A DNA stretch of 35,422 nucleotides from Bacteroidales bacterium UBA6248 (GCA_002441345.1 DJVU01000024.1:1-35422), one strand, 5' to 3'; shown: positions 1 through 8,486, counted from the first letter of the stretch. Numbers and translations: made by a program. Notes: generated by a model from the letters alone, not told the origin.

Positions 1-69
1 CACCCCGTCGCCTTGTCACCTTGTCCGTTGCTATGAAAAGCGATGCTCCAGTCAAATTATTACCTCTTT

Positions 70-156
70 CTTCCTACTTCCTACTTCCTACTTCTTACCT
101 CATATCTCCCCCTCCCCCTTAACCTTAACCTCAACCTCAACCTCAACCTCAACCCC
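70..156. repeat. Two short tandem repeats (7-mer and 6-mer)
   Basis: Positions 70-97 hold three perfect CTTCCTA units and one CTTCTTA variant. Positions 121-156 hold four perfect AACCTC units flanked by AACCTT and AACCCC. The surrounding DNA (1-297) is pyrimidine-rich and AT-rich, and I see no convincing gene in it. An open frame at 43-255 only translates the repeat into Leu-Asn pairs. Confidence 0.8.
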
Positions 157-213
157 ACCCTCCCTCCTTCCCTGCCAGATTCACTTCCCATCAAAATTCA
201 TGAAGCTTCTCCA

Positions 214-245
214 TTTGTTTGGTTGCTATTTATTTGTTACTTTTC
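214..245 (+). promoter_or_regulatory. Weak candidate promoter for the dgkA-like gene
   Basis: TTTG at 214-217 is followed after 20 nt by TACTTTTC (238-245). This is one mismatch from the Bacteroidota -7 consensus TAnnTTTG, and it lies about 50 nt before the start codon at 298. The low-complexity AT-rich setting makes a chance match possible. Confidence 0.3.
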
Positions 246-297
246 TTCATTCTAATGGATAATTTTATACCTTTATAAAAAATTTCTAAAATAAAAG

Positions 298-690
298 ATG
301 ATTGGGAATTTTTTCACAAAACTCATTTCTGCATTCAAATATGCCATCCAGGGCTTTCGTACCGGAATCCGGAGCCGGAATATGCAGATACACCTTATAA
401 TCACTCTGATTACTCTGACTGGTGGCTTATTGCTGCGCCTCAGCCTCACCGAATTTCTGATTATCCTCGTTTTTATTTCTGTTGTTATCTCCCTTGAATT
501 GCTCAACTCGGCAATGGAAGAACTATGCAACCTGGTTGAATCCAGCTACAATCCACACGTTAAAAAGATAAAAGATATGGCTGCAGCAGCAGTTTTATGG
601 AGTTCTCTGATTGCTCTGATCGCCGGAATCGCTATTTTTGCGCCCCGGATTTTTCGCTTATTGCAGGCGGACAAATTCTTACTTAATTAA
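298..690 (+). CDS. dgkA: Diacylglycerol/undecaprenol kinase (DgkA family)
   Basis: This is a 130-residue integral membrane lipid kinase of the DgkA family, which phosphorylates diacylglycerol or undecaprenol with ATP. The family signature is visible at residues 67-75 (ELLNSAMEE), with E67, N70 and E74 at the expected active-site positions. A second conserved patch, KDMAAAAV, lies at 92-99. Three hydrophobic segments (about 32-49, 51-68 and 96-116) match the small trimeric enzymes. In Bacteroidota and Gram-positives such proteins often recycle undecaprenol, so the substrate is uncertain. The next gene's start codon (706) lies 15 nt downstream, so the two may be cotranscribed. Confidence 0.85.
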   Translation: MIGNFFTKLISAFKYAIQGFRTGIRSRNMQIHLIITLITLTGGLLLRLSLTEFLIILVFISVVISLELLNSAMEELCNLVESSYNPHVKKIKDMAAAAVLWSSLIALIAGIAIFAPRIFRLLQADKFLLN

Positions 691-705
691 TTGTTGATAT
701 CGTTT

Positions 706-1551
706 ATGAAATTGATCGCTGACAGCGGCTCTACCAAAACTGACTGGTGTATGATTGACCGGTCCGGAAGTCGAAAAACAATTCAGACCGTAGGCATTAA
801 CCCTTATTACATGAGCCCGGATGCTATTAGAGACGTACTTGATAAGGAACTTTATCCATACCTGAATCCCACTTCCATTAAGCAAGTTCATTTCTATGGC
901 GCCGGCTGCTCTACCAACAGTAAATGCCGTACAGTCGAAAGTGTTCTGGGCGCTTTCTTTACCGATGCAGAGATTGAAGTGGAACACGACCTGCTCGGTG
1001 CTGCCAGAGCCCTTTGCGACCACAAACCAGGTATCGCCTGCATCCTTGGCACCGGTTCAAACTCATGTTATTTTAACGGCAGGGAAATTGCCTCCAATGC
1101 AGTTTCTCTTGGATACCTGCTGGGAGATGAAGGAAGTGGCGCATTCCTTGGAAAGCAACTGCTTACCGATTATTTTTTGAAATACCTGCCAGATGATCTC
1201 AGCCTTAAACTCCAGGAAGATCACCATCTTACGCTGGAGACAACACTCGATGCACTTTATAACAAGCCCAAACCAAACCGCTTTCTGGCATCTTTCAGCC
1301 TGTTTATACACAAAAACAAAGAACATCCCTATTGCCGGCAACTCCTGGAAAAAAGTTTCGATGACTTTATACGTATCAGCGTAAGCCAATACCCTGGTTA
1401 CAAGAATGTTGATGTTAATTTCCTCGGATCAGTAGCCTATTTCTTCAGGGATGAACTTGAGAAATCAGCGATCAAAGCAGACATCCGCTTAGGTCTCATC
1501 CTTCGGTCAGCAATCGACGGACTGGCCAATTATCATACAATAGAAATATAA
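706..1551 (+). CDS. BadF/BadG-type ATPase, N-acetylglucosamine kinase-like
   Basis: This is a 281-residue member of the ASKHA (actin/hexokinase) fold. Phosphate-1 motif DSGSTKTDW lies near the N-terminus, a phosphate-2-like ILGTGSNS motif lies in the middle, and GDEGSGAFLG follows. This arrangement is typical of the BadF/BadG/BcrA/BcrD ATPase family. Bacteroidota members are usually annotated as N-acetylglucosamine kinases that phosphorylate amino sugars from peptidoglycan or glycans, and I infer that role here. I chose ATG 706 because the family motif begins right after it. An in-frame TTG at 691 would add five residues with no support. Confidence 0.75.
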   Translation: MKLIADSGSTKTDWCMIDRSGSRKTIQTVGINPYYMSPDAIRDVLDKELYPYLNPTSIKQVHFYGAGCSTNSKCRTVESVLGAFFTDAEIEVEHDLLGAARALCDHKPGIACILGTGSNSCYFNGREIASNAVSLGYLLGDEGSGAFLGKQLLTDYFLKYLPDDLSLKLQEDHHLTLETTLDALYNKPKPNRFLASFSLFIHKNKEHPYCRQLLEKSFDDFIRISVSQYPGYKNVDVNFLGSVAYFFRDELEKSAIKADIRLGLILRSAIDGLANYHTIEI

Positions 1552-1648
1552 AAGCCGGCAAACATCTCTTCTATCCGCGCATAAAAAAGTAATTTTACCT
1601 GCGAGGTTTTATACCTTAGCAGTATAAGCGAACCAGGTCCCATTAATA

Positions 1649-3217
1649 ATGAAAAATTTCTACCGGATGAAAAAAGGGAAATTCTTCCTTGTCACCCTGA
1701 CATTTATCGTTCTTGGCGCAATCTCGTCAAGCGCTCAAAAAAATACCATAAATCCTGACATCAAAAAGCTGGATCAGTATTTTTCCAATGCCCGCGAACA
1801 ATGGGAAGTGCCAGGTATGGCAATCGGAATCATCCGCAACAACCAGGTTGTGCTGCTTAAAGGATATGGAGTTGCAGATGTGAGAAATGGAAAAAAAGTT
1901 GACGGAGATACACGTTTTGCCGTCGCTTCCAATACAAAAGCATTTACTGCAACGGCACTGGGAATGCTCGTTGACGAAGGGCTACTGAAATGGGATGATA
2001 AAGTTGCGCACCATTTGCCCTGGTTTCGGTTGTACGATCCCTATGTTACGTATAACCTTACCATCAGAGATATGCTGTCGCACCGTAGCGGGCTGAAAAC
2101 CTTTAGCGGGGACCTGATATGGTATGGCAGCAACCATTCACGCGAAGAAATCGTCCGAAGGGCTGCCTTCCTGAAGCCGCACCACGGATTCAGAGAAGCT
2201 TACGGATATTCAAACATCATGTATCTGACTGCAGGACTTATCGTGGAAAAACTATCCGGCATGAGCTGGGATGATTTTATTAAGACCCGTATTTTCCTCC
2301 CTTTGCAGATGACCAATTCCAATACCAGTACCAACGACCTGGATCTGAGCGGCAATACGTCAATGCCGCACAACGACACCGATTCGGGAGTTATTGCGAT
2401 CGATTACCTTAACTGGGACAATATAGCTCCGGCAGGATCGATCAACTCGAGTGCTTCCGATATGCTGAAATGGCTGCAGTTTCAGCTTAGCATGGGAAAG
2501 GTAAACGGCAGTGCACTCATAAAAGAAAGTACCCTCAGAGAAACCTGGGATCAGCAAACAACTTTGAAAGTAAGTGCCTTCTCTCAAAAAAACTTCCCTT
2601 CTACCCATTTCAGAGGTTATGGCCTCGGCTGGTCGCTTATGGATTACAAAGGCAGAAAAGTAATTTCTCACTCGGGTGGATACGATGGTTTTATCAGCTT
2701 TTCGGCATTTATACCCGAAGAAAATCTGGGGTATGTAATTCTGACTAATAAAAATTCCAGCTTATTTGTGCCACTATCCTACACGATACTGGATGCATTT
2801 CTGGGAGGCGAACAGAATGACTGGAGTACTTTGTATTTCGACCTGATCGGGAAGTCGCGCAAACAGGAGGAGGAACAGAAGGCAAAAATCAGAAGCGAAC
2901 GAGTGGCCGGCACATCGCCTTCACTTCCGGCAGAAAAATATTGCGGAAAATATACCAGCGAAATTTACGGTTCTGCTTCTGTTGAACTCGTTTCCGGCCA
3001 GCTGCAGTTGTCGTTCGACAACACTCCCATCTTTCACGGAACACTGAAACACTGGCATTACGACACATATACTCTCGTATTTCCCGCAGTTCCGTCGCTT
3101 CCGGAAGGGACAGTCAATTTCAGTATTAACAGTGAAGCACATGTCACCGGTATGGTGATCGATGTTCCGAATCCCGATTTTGATTTTACGGAACTGGATT
3201 TTATTAAGGCCCGGTAG
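1649..3217 (+). CDS. Secreted serine hydrolase, class C beta-lactamase family
   Basis: This is a 522-residue penicillin-binding-protein-like serine hydrolase. Residues 1-30 form a signal peptide ending SSSAQ. The catalytic SxxK motif is SNTK at 94-97, the YxN motif is YSN at 187-189, and the third motif is HSGG at 341-344. Residues from about 420 to the end form a separate beta-rich domain of the kind often found after this fold (DUF3471-like). Likely substrates are peptides, esters or peptidoglycan fragments in the periplasm, and antibiotic hydrolysis cannot be inferred. A second in-frame ATG at 1667 gives a tighter signal peptide and may be the true start. The 3' end overlaps convergent msrB by 14 bp. 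Confidence 0.85.
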   Translation: MKNFYRMKKGKFFLVTLTFIVLGAISSSAQKNTINPDIKKLDQYFSNAREQWEVPGMAIGIIRNNQVVLLKGYGVADVRNGKKVDGDTRFAVASNTKAFTATALGMLVDEGLLKWDDKVAHHLPWFRLYDPYVTYNLTIRDMLSHRSGLKTFSGDLIWYGSNHSREEIVRRAAFLKPHHGFREAYGYSNIMYLTAGLIVEKLSGMSWDDFIKTRIFLPLQMTNSNTSTNDLDLSGNTSMPHNDTDSGVIAIDYLNWDNIAPAGSINSSASDMLKWLQFQLSMGKVNGSALIKESTLRETWDQQTTLKVSAFSQKNFPSTHFRGYGLGWSLMDYKGRKVISHSGGYDGFISFSAFIPEENLGYVILTNKNSSLFVPLSYTILDAFLGGEQNDWSTLYFDLIGKSRKQEEEQKAKIRSERVAGTSPSLPAEKYCGKYTSEIYGSASVELVSGQLQLSFDNTPIFHGTLKHWHYDTYTLVFPAVPSLPEGTVNFSINSEAHVTGMVIDVPNPDFDFTELDFIKAR

Positions 3218-3779
3218 TTTCAGGATTTTTAGCTGAATTCAGCTCTTCCAGACTTTTAAAAACCAGAGAAGCCGAATTTATGCAATAACGCAAACCTCCG
3301 GGAGGCGGACCATCGTTGAAAACATGCCCGAGATGGCCTCCGCAACGGGAACAGACAACCTCCGTCCGGATCATGCCATAGCTCAGGTCTGTATTTTCTG
3401 AAATATTCCGGTTCACGGATGGCTCACTGAAACTGGGCCAGCCACAACCCGCATCGAATTTCGAACCCGATTCAAACAATTCGAGACCACATCCGGCACA
3501 GAAATACTTCCCTTTAAGAAAAAACTGATCATACAATCCGGTACCCGGCCGCTCTGTCCCTTTTTCACGTAAAACATGGTACTGCTGGGGTGTAAGCAGG
3601 TCTTTCCATTCCTGATCCGTTAAATTGATTTTTTCATTGTTGTTACTTTTTCCCTCTTCCATAGATGTGGATATTTGAGCGTTACGGCTACAGGATACCA
3701 GTGCAGCCACCACAAATGTCAAGCAAATGGCAGTACCTGCAAGCCTCCGTCCGGAATTGTGATTCATCCGTATTTTCAT
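3204..3779 (-). CDS. msrB: Peptide methionine (R)-S-oxide reductase MsrB, lipoprotein form
   Basis: This enzyme reduces methionine-R-sulfoxide in proteins. Zinc-binding CxxC pairs are at C94/C97 and C143/C146. The catalytic cysteine is C166 in RYCINSA, and GCGWPSF and GHVFNDGPPP are also family signatures. The first 30 residues form a lipoprotein signal with lipobox LVSC (C30), so the enzyme is probably anchored in the cell envelope and repairs oxidised periplasmic proteins. The domain is otherwise of normal length (about 140 residues) and is not fused to MsrA. The start may instead be the internal ATG four codons downstream. Confidence 0.93.
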   Translation of the reverse strand: MKIRMNHNSGRRLAGTAICLTFVVAALVSCSRNAQISTSMEEGKSNNNEKINLTDQEWKDLLTPQQYHVLREKGTERPGTGLYDQFFLKGKYFCAGCGLELFESGSKFDAGCGWPSFSEPSVNRNISENTDLSYGMIRTEVVCSRCGGHLGHVFNDGPPPGGLRYCINSASLVFKSLEELNSAKNPETTGP

Positions 3780-3959
3780 GCATCAATAACAAACACACAA
3801 TACGATTAGTTCATAAAGATATACTCCTTCCCTGCAGGCTTATCACAAAATAATACCATTGCATCAATCGCTGATTCTCCTAACTTTACATAGTGACAGA
3901 AACAGGTACCGGAGATCCTTCGATTCCGGCAGTATCATCTGACAAAAAAATGTACAGTA

Positions 3960-4424
3960 ATGAAGTTGAAACACAAATATGCTGTTATCCCATTCTGTTT
4001 AATGCTGTTGCCGGCTTGTTTCGTCAAGGATCAGACAAAACAGGATTTCCGCTCAATGGAATGGCTGCCTGGTTCATACAGCGACACAGCCCTGAATTTT
4101 CATGAGCACTGGACGGCCGCCGGTGATACAGCGTTCAGGGGTGCCGGATATATAAAGGGTGAAAATGACACGGTTTTCAAAGAGGTACTTTCAATCCGTA
4201 AAGAGGCCGGTGAGTGGTTTTATATAGTGTATGCAAAAGACAAGCAGGTTCATTTCAAAATGGATGGTAAGCCCGGCGACAGCCTGCTATTCGTGAATTT
4301 ATCGAATGAATTTCCCAAAAGAATTGCATATTACAGAAAACCGGAGGGAGTGATTTTTGTCAGGATAGACAATCCGGGTGAAGAAGGAAGGCAAATGTTG
4401 TTTAACTTTATACCAGAAAACTAA
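3960..4424 (+). CDS. Small lipoprotein, DUF6265-like
   Basis: This is a 154-residue predicted lipoprotein with lipobox LPAC at C20. The mature part begins with WLPGSYSD and later contains FKEVLSI, FYIVYAKDKQ and the run NEFPKRIAYYR. This pattern resembles the DUF6265 family (WLaGtW...FPqrIrY), whose function is unknown. A small beta-barrel or lipocalin-like fold is my inference only. It lies 6 nt upstream of the DUF456 gene and is probably cotranscribed with it. A poor promoter-like match (TTG, 19 nt, TAACTTTA) ends at 3888. Confidence 0.6.
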   Translation: MKLKHKYAVIPFCLMLLPACFVKDQTKQDFRSMEWLPGSYSDTALNFHEHWTAAGDTAFRGAGYIKGENDTVFKEVLSIRKEAGEWFYIVYAKDKQVHFKMDGKPGDSLLFVNLSNEFPKRIAYYRKPEGVIFVRIDNPGEEGRQMLFNFIPEN

Positions 4425-4430
4425 AAGGTT

Positions 4431-4907
4431 ATGGAATGGTTCTGGATTACCCTGGGCGTTGTGTTAACCATAGCAGGAATTGCAGGTTGCATTGTTCCGC
4501 TAATACCCGGTCCGCCCCTTAGTTATGCAGCTCTTGTTATTATTCAATTTGCATTAAATGAGCCATTCACGGGCCGTTTTATGGTTATCTGGCTGTTGCT
4601 GACAATTGCCGTTACGTTGCTCGATTACTTTGTACCTATTTGGGGGACACGTAAATACGGGGGTAGCCGCTCCGGAATGTGGGGCGCTACGTTCGGACTT
4701 ATCATCGGAATATTTTTCTTTCCACCCATAGGCATTATTCTTGGTCCTTTTATAGGGGCTTATGTCGGAGAGATTATCAAAGGCAAAGATTCTGCTACCG
4801 CACTTCGATCGGGTTTTGGATCATTTGTCGGATTCGTAGCCGGAACAGTTATGAAACTTGCCGTATCCATAATCATGGCATTTTATTTCTTCAAAGCGAT
4901 CATCTGA
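4431..4907 (+). CDS. DUF456 family membrane protein
   Basis: This is a 158-residue protein with about four hydrophobic helices and glycine-rich turns. The N-terminal pattern (GVVLTIAGIAGCIVPLIPGP) and the later GxxxGxxxGPFxGAYxGE run match the DUF456 family of small membrane proteins with no assigned function. The GxxxG-like spacing suggests tight helix packing. It follows the lipoprotein gene by 6 nt. No catalytic residues are evident. Confidence 0.8.
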   Translation: MEWFWITLGVVLTIAGIAGCIVPLIPGPPLSYAALVIIQFALNEPFTGRFMVIWLLLTIAVTLLDYFVPIWGTRKYGGSRSGMWGATFGLIIGIFFFPPIGIILGPFIGAYVGEIIKGKDSATALRSGFGSFVGFVAGTVMKLAVSIIMAFYFFKAII

Positions 4908-5021
4908 GAATAGGAACATTACAGTAGCAGTGGAACGGCTTTTCATAAGATAGTACGGTAATTGAGTTGTCCGGCATAGCATGAACGAGCGGCCCACTGG
5001 TGAAATCAACATCATTCGCGC

Positions 5022-5900
5022 ATGAAAAAGCATTCCGGTCCTATGGATTTGATTGAAACCAGCTATTACATAAGAGGGCTGATAATAAAAATGCTGGCCT
5101 CCGCAGGTTCAGGACACACAGGTGGATCGCTGGGGCTCGCCGATGTATTTACAAGCCTGTATTTCAATATATTAAATCATAATCCCAATAATCCTAACGA
5201 TCCCTTACGCGACCGGGTAATCTTATCGGCCGGTCATGTGGCTCCTGTGTTGTATGCTACCCTCTCTGCTGCCGGCTATTTCGATGTATCCGAACTCTTT
5301 ACCCTGAGAAAGTTCGGCTCCCGGCTGCAGGGTCATCCTGCCAGGGATAAAGGACTGCCAGGAATCGAGACGTCGTCGGGATCGCTTGGACAAGGATTGT
5401 CCATTGCGGTAGGATTGGCTCTTGCTGCCAGGCTTGATAACCGGAATTTCAGGATCTACAGTATACACGGAGACGGGGAATTACAGGAAGGTCAGATATG
5501 GGAAGCAGCAATGTCGGCGGCGCATTACAAACTATCAGCAATAACTGCAATTGTGGATTGTAACGGATTGCAAATTGATGGCCCGGTTGAGCGTGTGATG
5601 AATCTTAATCCGCTTCGCGATAAATGGGCATCGTTCGGATGGAATGTTTTTGAATGCGACGGACACAAACATACAGAAATTCAGACTTGTTTCAAATTGG
5701 CCGCCCAAAGCATGGAAGCGCCTTCGGTTGTACTGGCCCGTACAATAATGGGAAAGGGAGTTCATACCATAGAAAACGATAACCGCTGGCACGGAAAAGC
5801 CCCGAATCCTGAGGAAGCTACGGAGTTTTTATGTCAGCTGAATGAGAGTTTGAAGATAGATTATCAAAAAAACAGGAAAAATCGTGATATACAGGGATAA
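5022..5900 (+). CDS. Transketolase, N-terminal (TPP-binding) subunit
   Basis: This is a 292-residue protein covering the thiamine-diphosphate-binding half of transketolase. The TPP/Mg motif starts at GDGELQEG (150-157) and ends with N181. SAGSGHTGGSLG (27-38) and the GxETSSGSLGQG-like stretch at 114-125 are also characteristic. With the next gene it forms the split transketolase common in anaerobes, which exchanges two-carbon units in the non-oxidative pentose phosphate pathway. The two halves overlap by 17 bp in different frames, suggesting translational coupling and 1:1 assembly. Confidence 0.9.
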   Translation: MKKHSGPMDLIETSYYIRGLIIKMLASAGSGHTGGSLGLADVFTSLYFNILNHNPNNPNDPLRDRVILSAGHVAPVLYATLSAAGYFDVSELFTLRKFGSRLQGHPARDKGLPGIETSSGSLGQGLSIAVGLALAARLDNRNFRIYSIHGDGELQEGQIWEAAMSAAHYKLSAITAIVDCNGLQIDGPVERVMNLNPLRDKWASFGWNVFECDGHKHTEIQTCFKLAAQSMEAPSVVLARTIMGKGVHTIENDNRWHGKAPNPEEATEFLCQLNESLKIDYQKNRKNRDIQG

Positions 5901-6849
5901 GGGGAGCCGATCGACCAGAGCCGGCTTTGGAGAAGGTCTGCTGGATGCAGGAATGCTGAATGGGGATGTAGTTGCATTGGGTGCCGATATTACGGCGTCA
6001 ACGGGTGTAAATCTTTTTGCAGTTCAGTTCCCCGGGCGTTTCTTTTCACTTGGAATTGCCGAGCAAAACGGTGCCGGTGTAGCAGCCGGGCTGGCTCTGG
6101 GCGGGAAAATCCCTGTCTTCACAACGTATGCGGTATTCTCGGCTATGCGCACCCTGGATCAGATACGTGTTTCAGTGTGTTACAATAATCTGCACGTAAT
6201 TACAGGAGGAGCCCATGCCGGTATTTCGGTCGGGCCGGACGGGGCAACGCATCAGGCGCTTGAAGACATAGCCGTCATGCGTTCCCTTCCCGGGATGAAC
6301 GTCTTTTCGCCTTGCGATGCAACGCAGGCACGAATCCTTACCCGTATGGCAATTCTGGATTGCACGGGTCCCGTTTACATCCGTTTCGGAAGAGAAGCCG
6401 TTCCCGATTTCACCGGAGAAGATATGGAAACTGTACCTGGTAAAGCCCAGATACTAAGGCCTGGCAACCACCTTACACTCATTTCTACCGGACACATGGT
6501 GTGGGAAGCACTCGGAGCGGCTGCTATTCTGGCAAGGAGCGGTATAAATGCCCGTGTAATCAACATTCACACTATAAAACCAATTGATCGTCAGGCGATT
6601 ATTGGGGCTGCGCGGGAAACCGGCTTTATTGTGACCATAGAAGAACACCAGGTGGATGGGGGACTTGGAAGTGCCGTTGCCGAGGTAGTTGTTTCGGAGG
6701 CACCAGTACAAATGGAAATTATCGGAATACCTGGCTGTTTCGGTGAATCGGGCCAACCGGCAGAACTGCTTACTAAATTCGGACTCACTTCTTCGCAGCT
6801 TGCCGTTCGGATTGAACAGACATTCAGAAATTGGAAAAATCAGCCCTGA
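5884..6849 (+). CDS. Transketolase, C-terminal (pyrimidine-binding) subunit
   Basis: This is a 321-residue protein covering the pyrimidine-binding and C-terminal domains of transketolase. Typical features are RAGFGEGLLDAG near the start, GIAEQNGAGVAAGLA (with the glutamate that activates the TPP ring) and the later EEHQVDGGLGSAVAE. The start is GTG 5884, inside the 3' end of the N-terminal subunit gene. No later in-frame start keeps the conserved TRAGFGE region. The 3' end overlaps convergent truA by 26 bp. Confidence 0.9.
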   Translation: MIYRDKGSRSTRAGFGEGLLDAGMLNGDVVALGADITASTGVNLFAVQFPGRFFSLGIAEQNGAGVAAGLALGGKIPVFTTYAVFSAMRTLDQIRVSVCYNNLHVITGGAHAGISVGPDGATHQALEDIAVMRSLPGMNVFSPCDATQARILTRMAILDCTGPVYIRFGREAVPDFTGEDMETVPGKAQILRPGNHLTLISTGHMVWEALGAAAILARSGINARVINIHTIKPIDRQAIIGAARETGFIVTIEEHQVDGGLGSAVAEVVVSEAPVQMEIIGIPGCFGESGQPAELLTKFGLTSSQLAVRIEQTFRNWKNQP

Positions 6850-7600
6850 ATCCTTCCGGATATTCAACATCTTCGAGGAAAAGGCCGCGGGCAGGGACCG
6901 ATTCACCAGCGTCCGAACGCGTACCTCCTTCCAGAATATCACGAAACCGAAGGAGATCTATATTCCCTCTGCCTACCTCCATCAGTGTGCCAACGATTGC
7001 TCTCACCATGTTTCGAAGAAACCGGTCGGCCTTAACCCGATAAATTATACCTGTATCCGAAATAATAACTTCCGATTCGATTACATTACACCTGTTTGTA
7101 CCTGTTTGTGAGCCCGCTTTGGCAAAACAGGTAAAATCCGAATACTCTGTGACCATTGCGGCGGCTTTCTGCATTGCTGCAGTATCAAGCGGTCCTTCAT
7201 AGCGCCACGAATATTCCTGTGTGAACGGATCCTTTTTCCGGCTGATAAAGTACTGGTATGTTCTGTATACTGCAGAAAAACGAGCATGAATCGCAGCCTG
7301 AACGGGAAAAATCCCGTAAACAGCTATGGCAGGGGGAAGCACCCGGTTTAGCCTGTATGTGAGATCCTTTGCCGTTTCGTATGAAAGAGGAACGGGTTCA
7401 TCAAAATGTGCAAAATAGTTCCGGGCATGAACACCCGCATCGGTTCGTCCGGCTCCGGTAACTTTAACTGAGTGGCGAAGGAGCATTGAAAGCGATTTTT
7501 CAAGTTCGTACTGAACCGAAGGATCGGAGGGCTGCACCTGCCATCCGTAAAAATCACGGCCATCGTAGGCAAGATGAATGAAATATCTGTAAGTTCCCAT
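6824..7600 (-). CDS. truA: tRNA pseudouridine(38-40) synthase TruA
   Basis: This is a 258-residue enzyme that isomerises uridines 38-40 in the tRNA anticodon stem. The catalytic aspartate is D54 in GRTDAGVHA, and the N-terminal AYDGRDFYGWQ motif and the later RFLRNMVRAIVG match the TruA family. Its length is normal. It converges on the transketolase gene with a 26-bp overlap. A -7-like box (TACTTTTG on the minus strand, 7613-7606) lies just upstream of the start codon, which would give a very short leader or a leaderless mRNA. Confidence 0.95.
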   Translation of the reverse strand: MGTYRYFIHLAYDGRDFYGWQVQPSDPSVQYELEKSLSMLLRHSVKVTGAGRTDAGVHARNYFAHFDEPVPLSYETAKDLTYRLNRVLPPAIAVYGIFPVQAAIHARFSAVYRTYQYFISRKKDPFTQEYSWRYEGPLDTAAMQKAAAMVTEYSDFTCFAKAGSQTGTNRCNVIESEVIISDTGIIYRVKADRFLRNMVRAIVGTLMEVGRGNIDLLRFRDILEGGTRSDAGESVPARGLFLEDVEYPEGFRADFSNF

Positions 7601-7605
7601 TATTG

Positions 7606-7613
7606 CAAAAGTA
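7606..7613 (-). promoter_or_regulatory. Candidate -7 box for truA
   Basis: The minus strand reads TACTTTTG here, a perfect TAnnTTTG match 5 nt before the truA start codon. No TTTG lies 19-20 nt upstream. If used, transcription would begin at or very near the start codon. Confidence 0.35.
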
Positions 7614-7863
7614 CAAAAACGGATTGTTCAGCGGGAACGACTATGACGGATAAAGGAATGTCAATTCATGAACTCCAGCGGTTTGAAGGCAGGTTTTGGC
7701 GCCGGGCATTGTAATTGCGTGTCAATCCGGCAAACGTATACCGGAAAAAATGAATAAAAAAATCGGCTCAGATAATATAAACTCATGCATATAAGAGCCA
7801 AATACTCTTAAATTGATTTAGATTAGTTATAAATAAGCATTTTATACAAAAAAATCCTGGTTA
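7614..7863. other. Intergenic stretch, nothing recognised
   Basis: This AT-rich DNA between truA and the hydrogenase 1 control region holds no supported ORF, RNA or strong hairpin. The regulatory elements of cluster 1 begin at 7864. Confidence 0.5.
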
Positions 7864-7881
7864 TTGTTAATTGATTAACAA
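7864..7881. promoter_or_regulatory. Rex-type operator O1 of hydrogenase cluster 1
   Basis: The 18-mer TTGTTAATTGATTAACAA is a perfect dyad of TTGTTAA and TTAACAA arms around a 4-nt centre. This is the form described for the NADH-sensing repressor Rex (TTGTgAA-N4-TTcACAA and its TTGTTAA variant). It lies upstream of the -7 box at 7891 and covers the -33 region, so a bound repressor would block RNA polymerase. NADH releases Rex, which fits an NADH-oxidising hydrogenase. Confidence 0.75.
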
Positions 7882-7890
7882 AAGAATCTT

Positions 7891-7898
7891 TACTTTTG
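7891..7898 (+). promoter_or_regulatory. Promoter -7 box of hydCBA cluster 1
   Basis: TACTTTTG matches the Bacteroidota -7 consensus TAnnTTTG. The -33 element is weak: a TTG at 7871-7873 inside operator O1, with 17-nt spacing. The expected transcription start is about 7903-7906, giving a leader of about 75 nt. The box sits between the two Rex-type operators. Confidence 0.65.
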
Positions 7899-7905
7899 AA
7901 ATGAA

Positions 7906-7923
7906 TTGTTAATCAATTCACAA
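7906..7923. promoter_or_regulatory. Rex-type operator O2 of hydrogenase cluster 1
   Basis: The 18-mer TTGTTAATCAATTCACAA pairs TTGTTAA with TTCACAA around 4 nt, with one mismatch in the dyad. It lies at the predicted transcription start. Its start is exactly 42 bp from that of O1, about four helical turns, so two Rex dimers would bind on the same DNA face. Outer parts of O1 and O2 also form a perfect 12-bp inverted repeat (7869-7880 and 7907-7918). Confidence 0.68.
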
Positions 7924-7970
7924 GTCACACTCAATTTACCAAATTACTAAAGTTCATTTCTAACTAAAGT

Positions 7971-7976
7971 AGGAGG
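7971..7976 (+). promoter_or_regulatory. Strong Shine-Dalgarno before hydC1
   Basis: AGGAGG lies 5 nt before ATG 7982. Such a strong site is unusual among the Bacteroidota-type genes in this window, and it fixes the hydC1 start. The only comparable site precedes hydB2 (16073-16078). Confidence 0.8.
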
Positions 7977-7981
7977 ATTTC

Positions 7982-8446
7982 ATGTCAACAACAGAAGCAC
8001 TCGTAAAAGAGCTGGTTGAAAAAAACGGCAGAACCCGCAACAGCCTCATGCCGGTTCTACAGGGTATTGTCCAGCAGGAGCATTTCCTGTCGGAAGAAGC
8101 ATTAATTTGTGTAGCTAAAGAACTTGACCTCTCTGCGGCAGATGTTTACGGCACAGCATCATTTTACACATTTCTCGACACTGTGCCCAGGGGAAAGAAT
8201 ATTATCAGGGTATGCAAGACCATAACCTGTCATATGAAAGGTAAGGATGAAGTGATCAAGGCGATCAGTAATGCGCTGAAGATCAAAGTGGGTGAAACCA
8301 CACACGACAACAAGTTCACTCTTCTGTCGGCCAATTGTCTGGGCTGGTGCCACAAAGGGCCTGTTATGCTTATCAACGACGAAGTATTTCCTGAGCTAAC
8401 GCCTCAGAAAGCACTTGAAATCGTTGAAGAATATGCAAAGAAGTAA
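7982..8446 (+). CDS. hydC: Hydrogenase 1 subunit HydC (NuoE-like, [2Fe-2S])
   Basis: This is a 154-residue thioredoxin-like [2Fe-2S] subunit of the NuoE/HndA family. It is the gamma subunit that docks on HydB in trimeric NAD(H)-linked [FeFe]-hydrogenases. Cluster ligands are C78, C83, C119 and C123 (CxxxxC and CxxxC). ADVYGTASFYTF (53-64) is the usual helical-domain signature. It is the first gene of cluster 1, has a strong ribosome-binding site, and is followed after 40 nt by hydB. The order C-B-A is that of known trimeric enzymes. A second, diverged hydC lies at 19722. Confidence 0.93.
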   Translation: MSTTEALVKELVEKNGRTRNSLMPVLQGIVQQEHFLSEEALICVAKELDLSAADVYGTASFYTFLDTVPRGKNIIRVCKTITCHMKGKDEVIKAISNALKIKVGETTHDNKFTLLSANCLGWCHKGPVMLINDEVFPELTPQKALEIVEEYAKK

Positions 8447-8486
8447 ATATTGAACCAATTGGTCACAATCCTTAAATCAAGTTCAA

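Noticed and set aside
43..255. 70-residue open frame over the simple repeats
   Set aside because: Its sequence is mostly translated repeat (Leu-Asn) and low complexity, with no homology signal.
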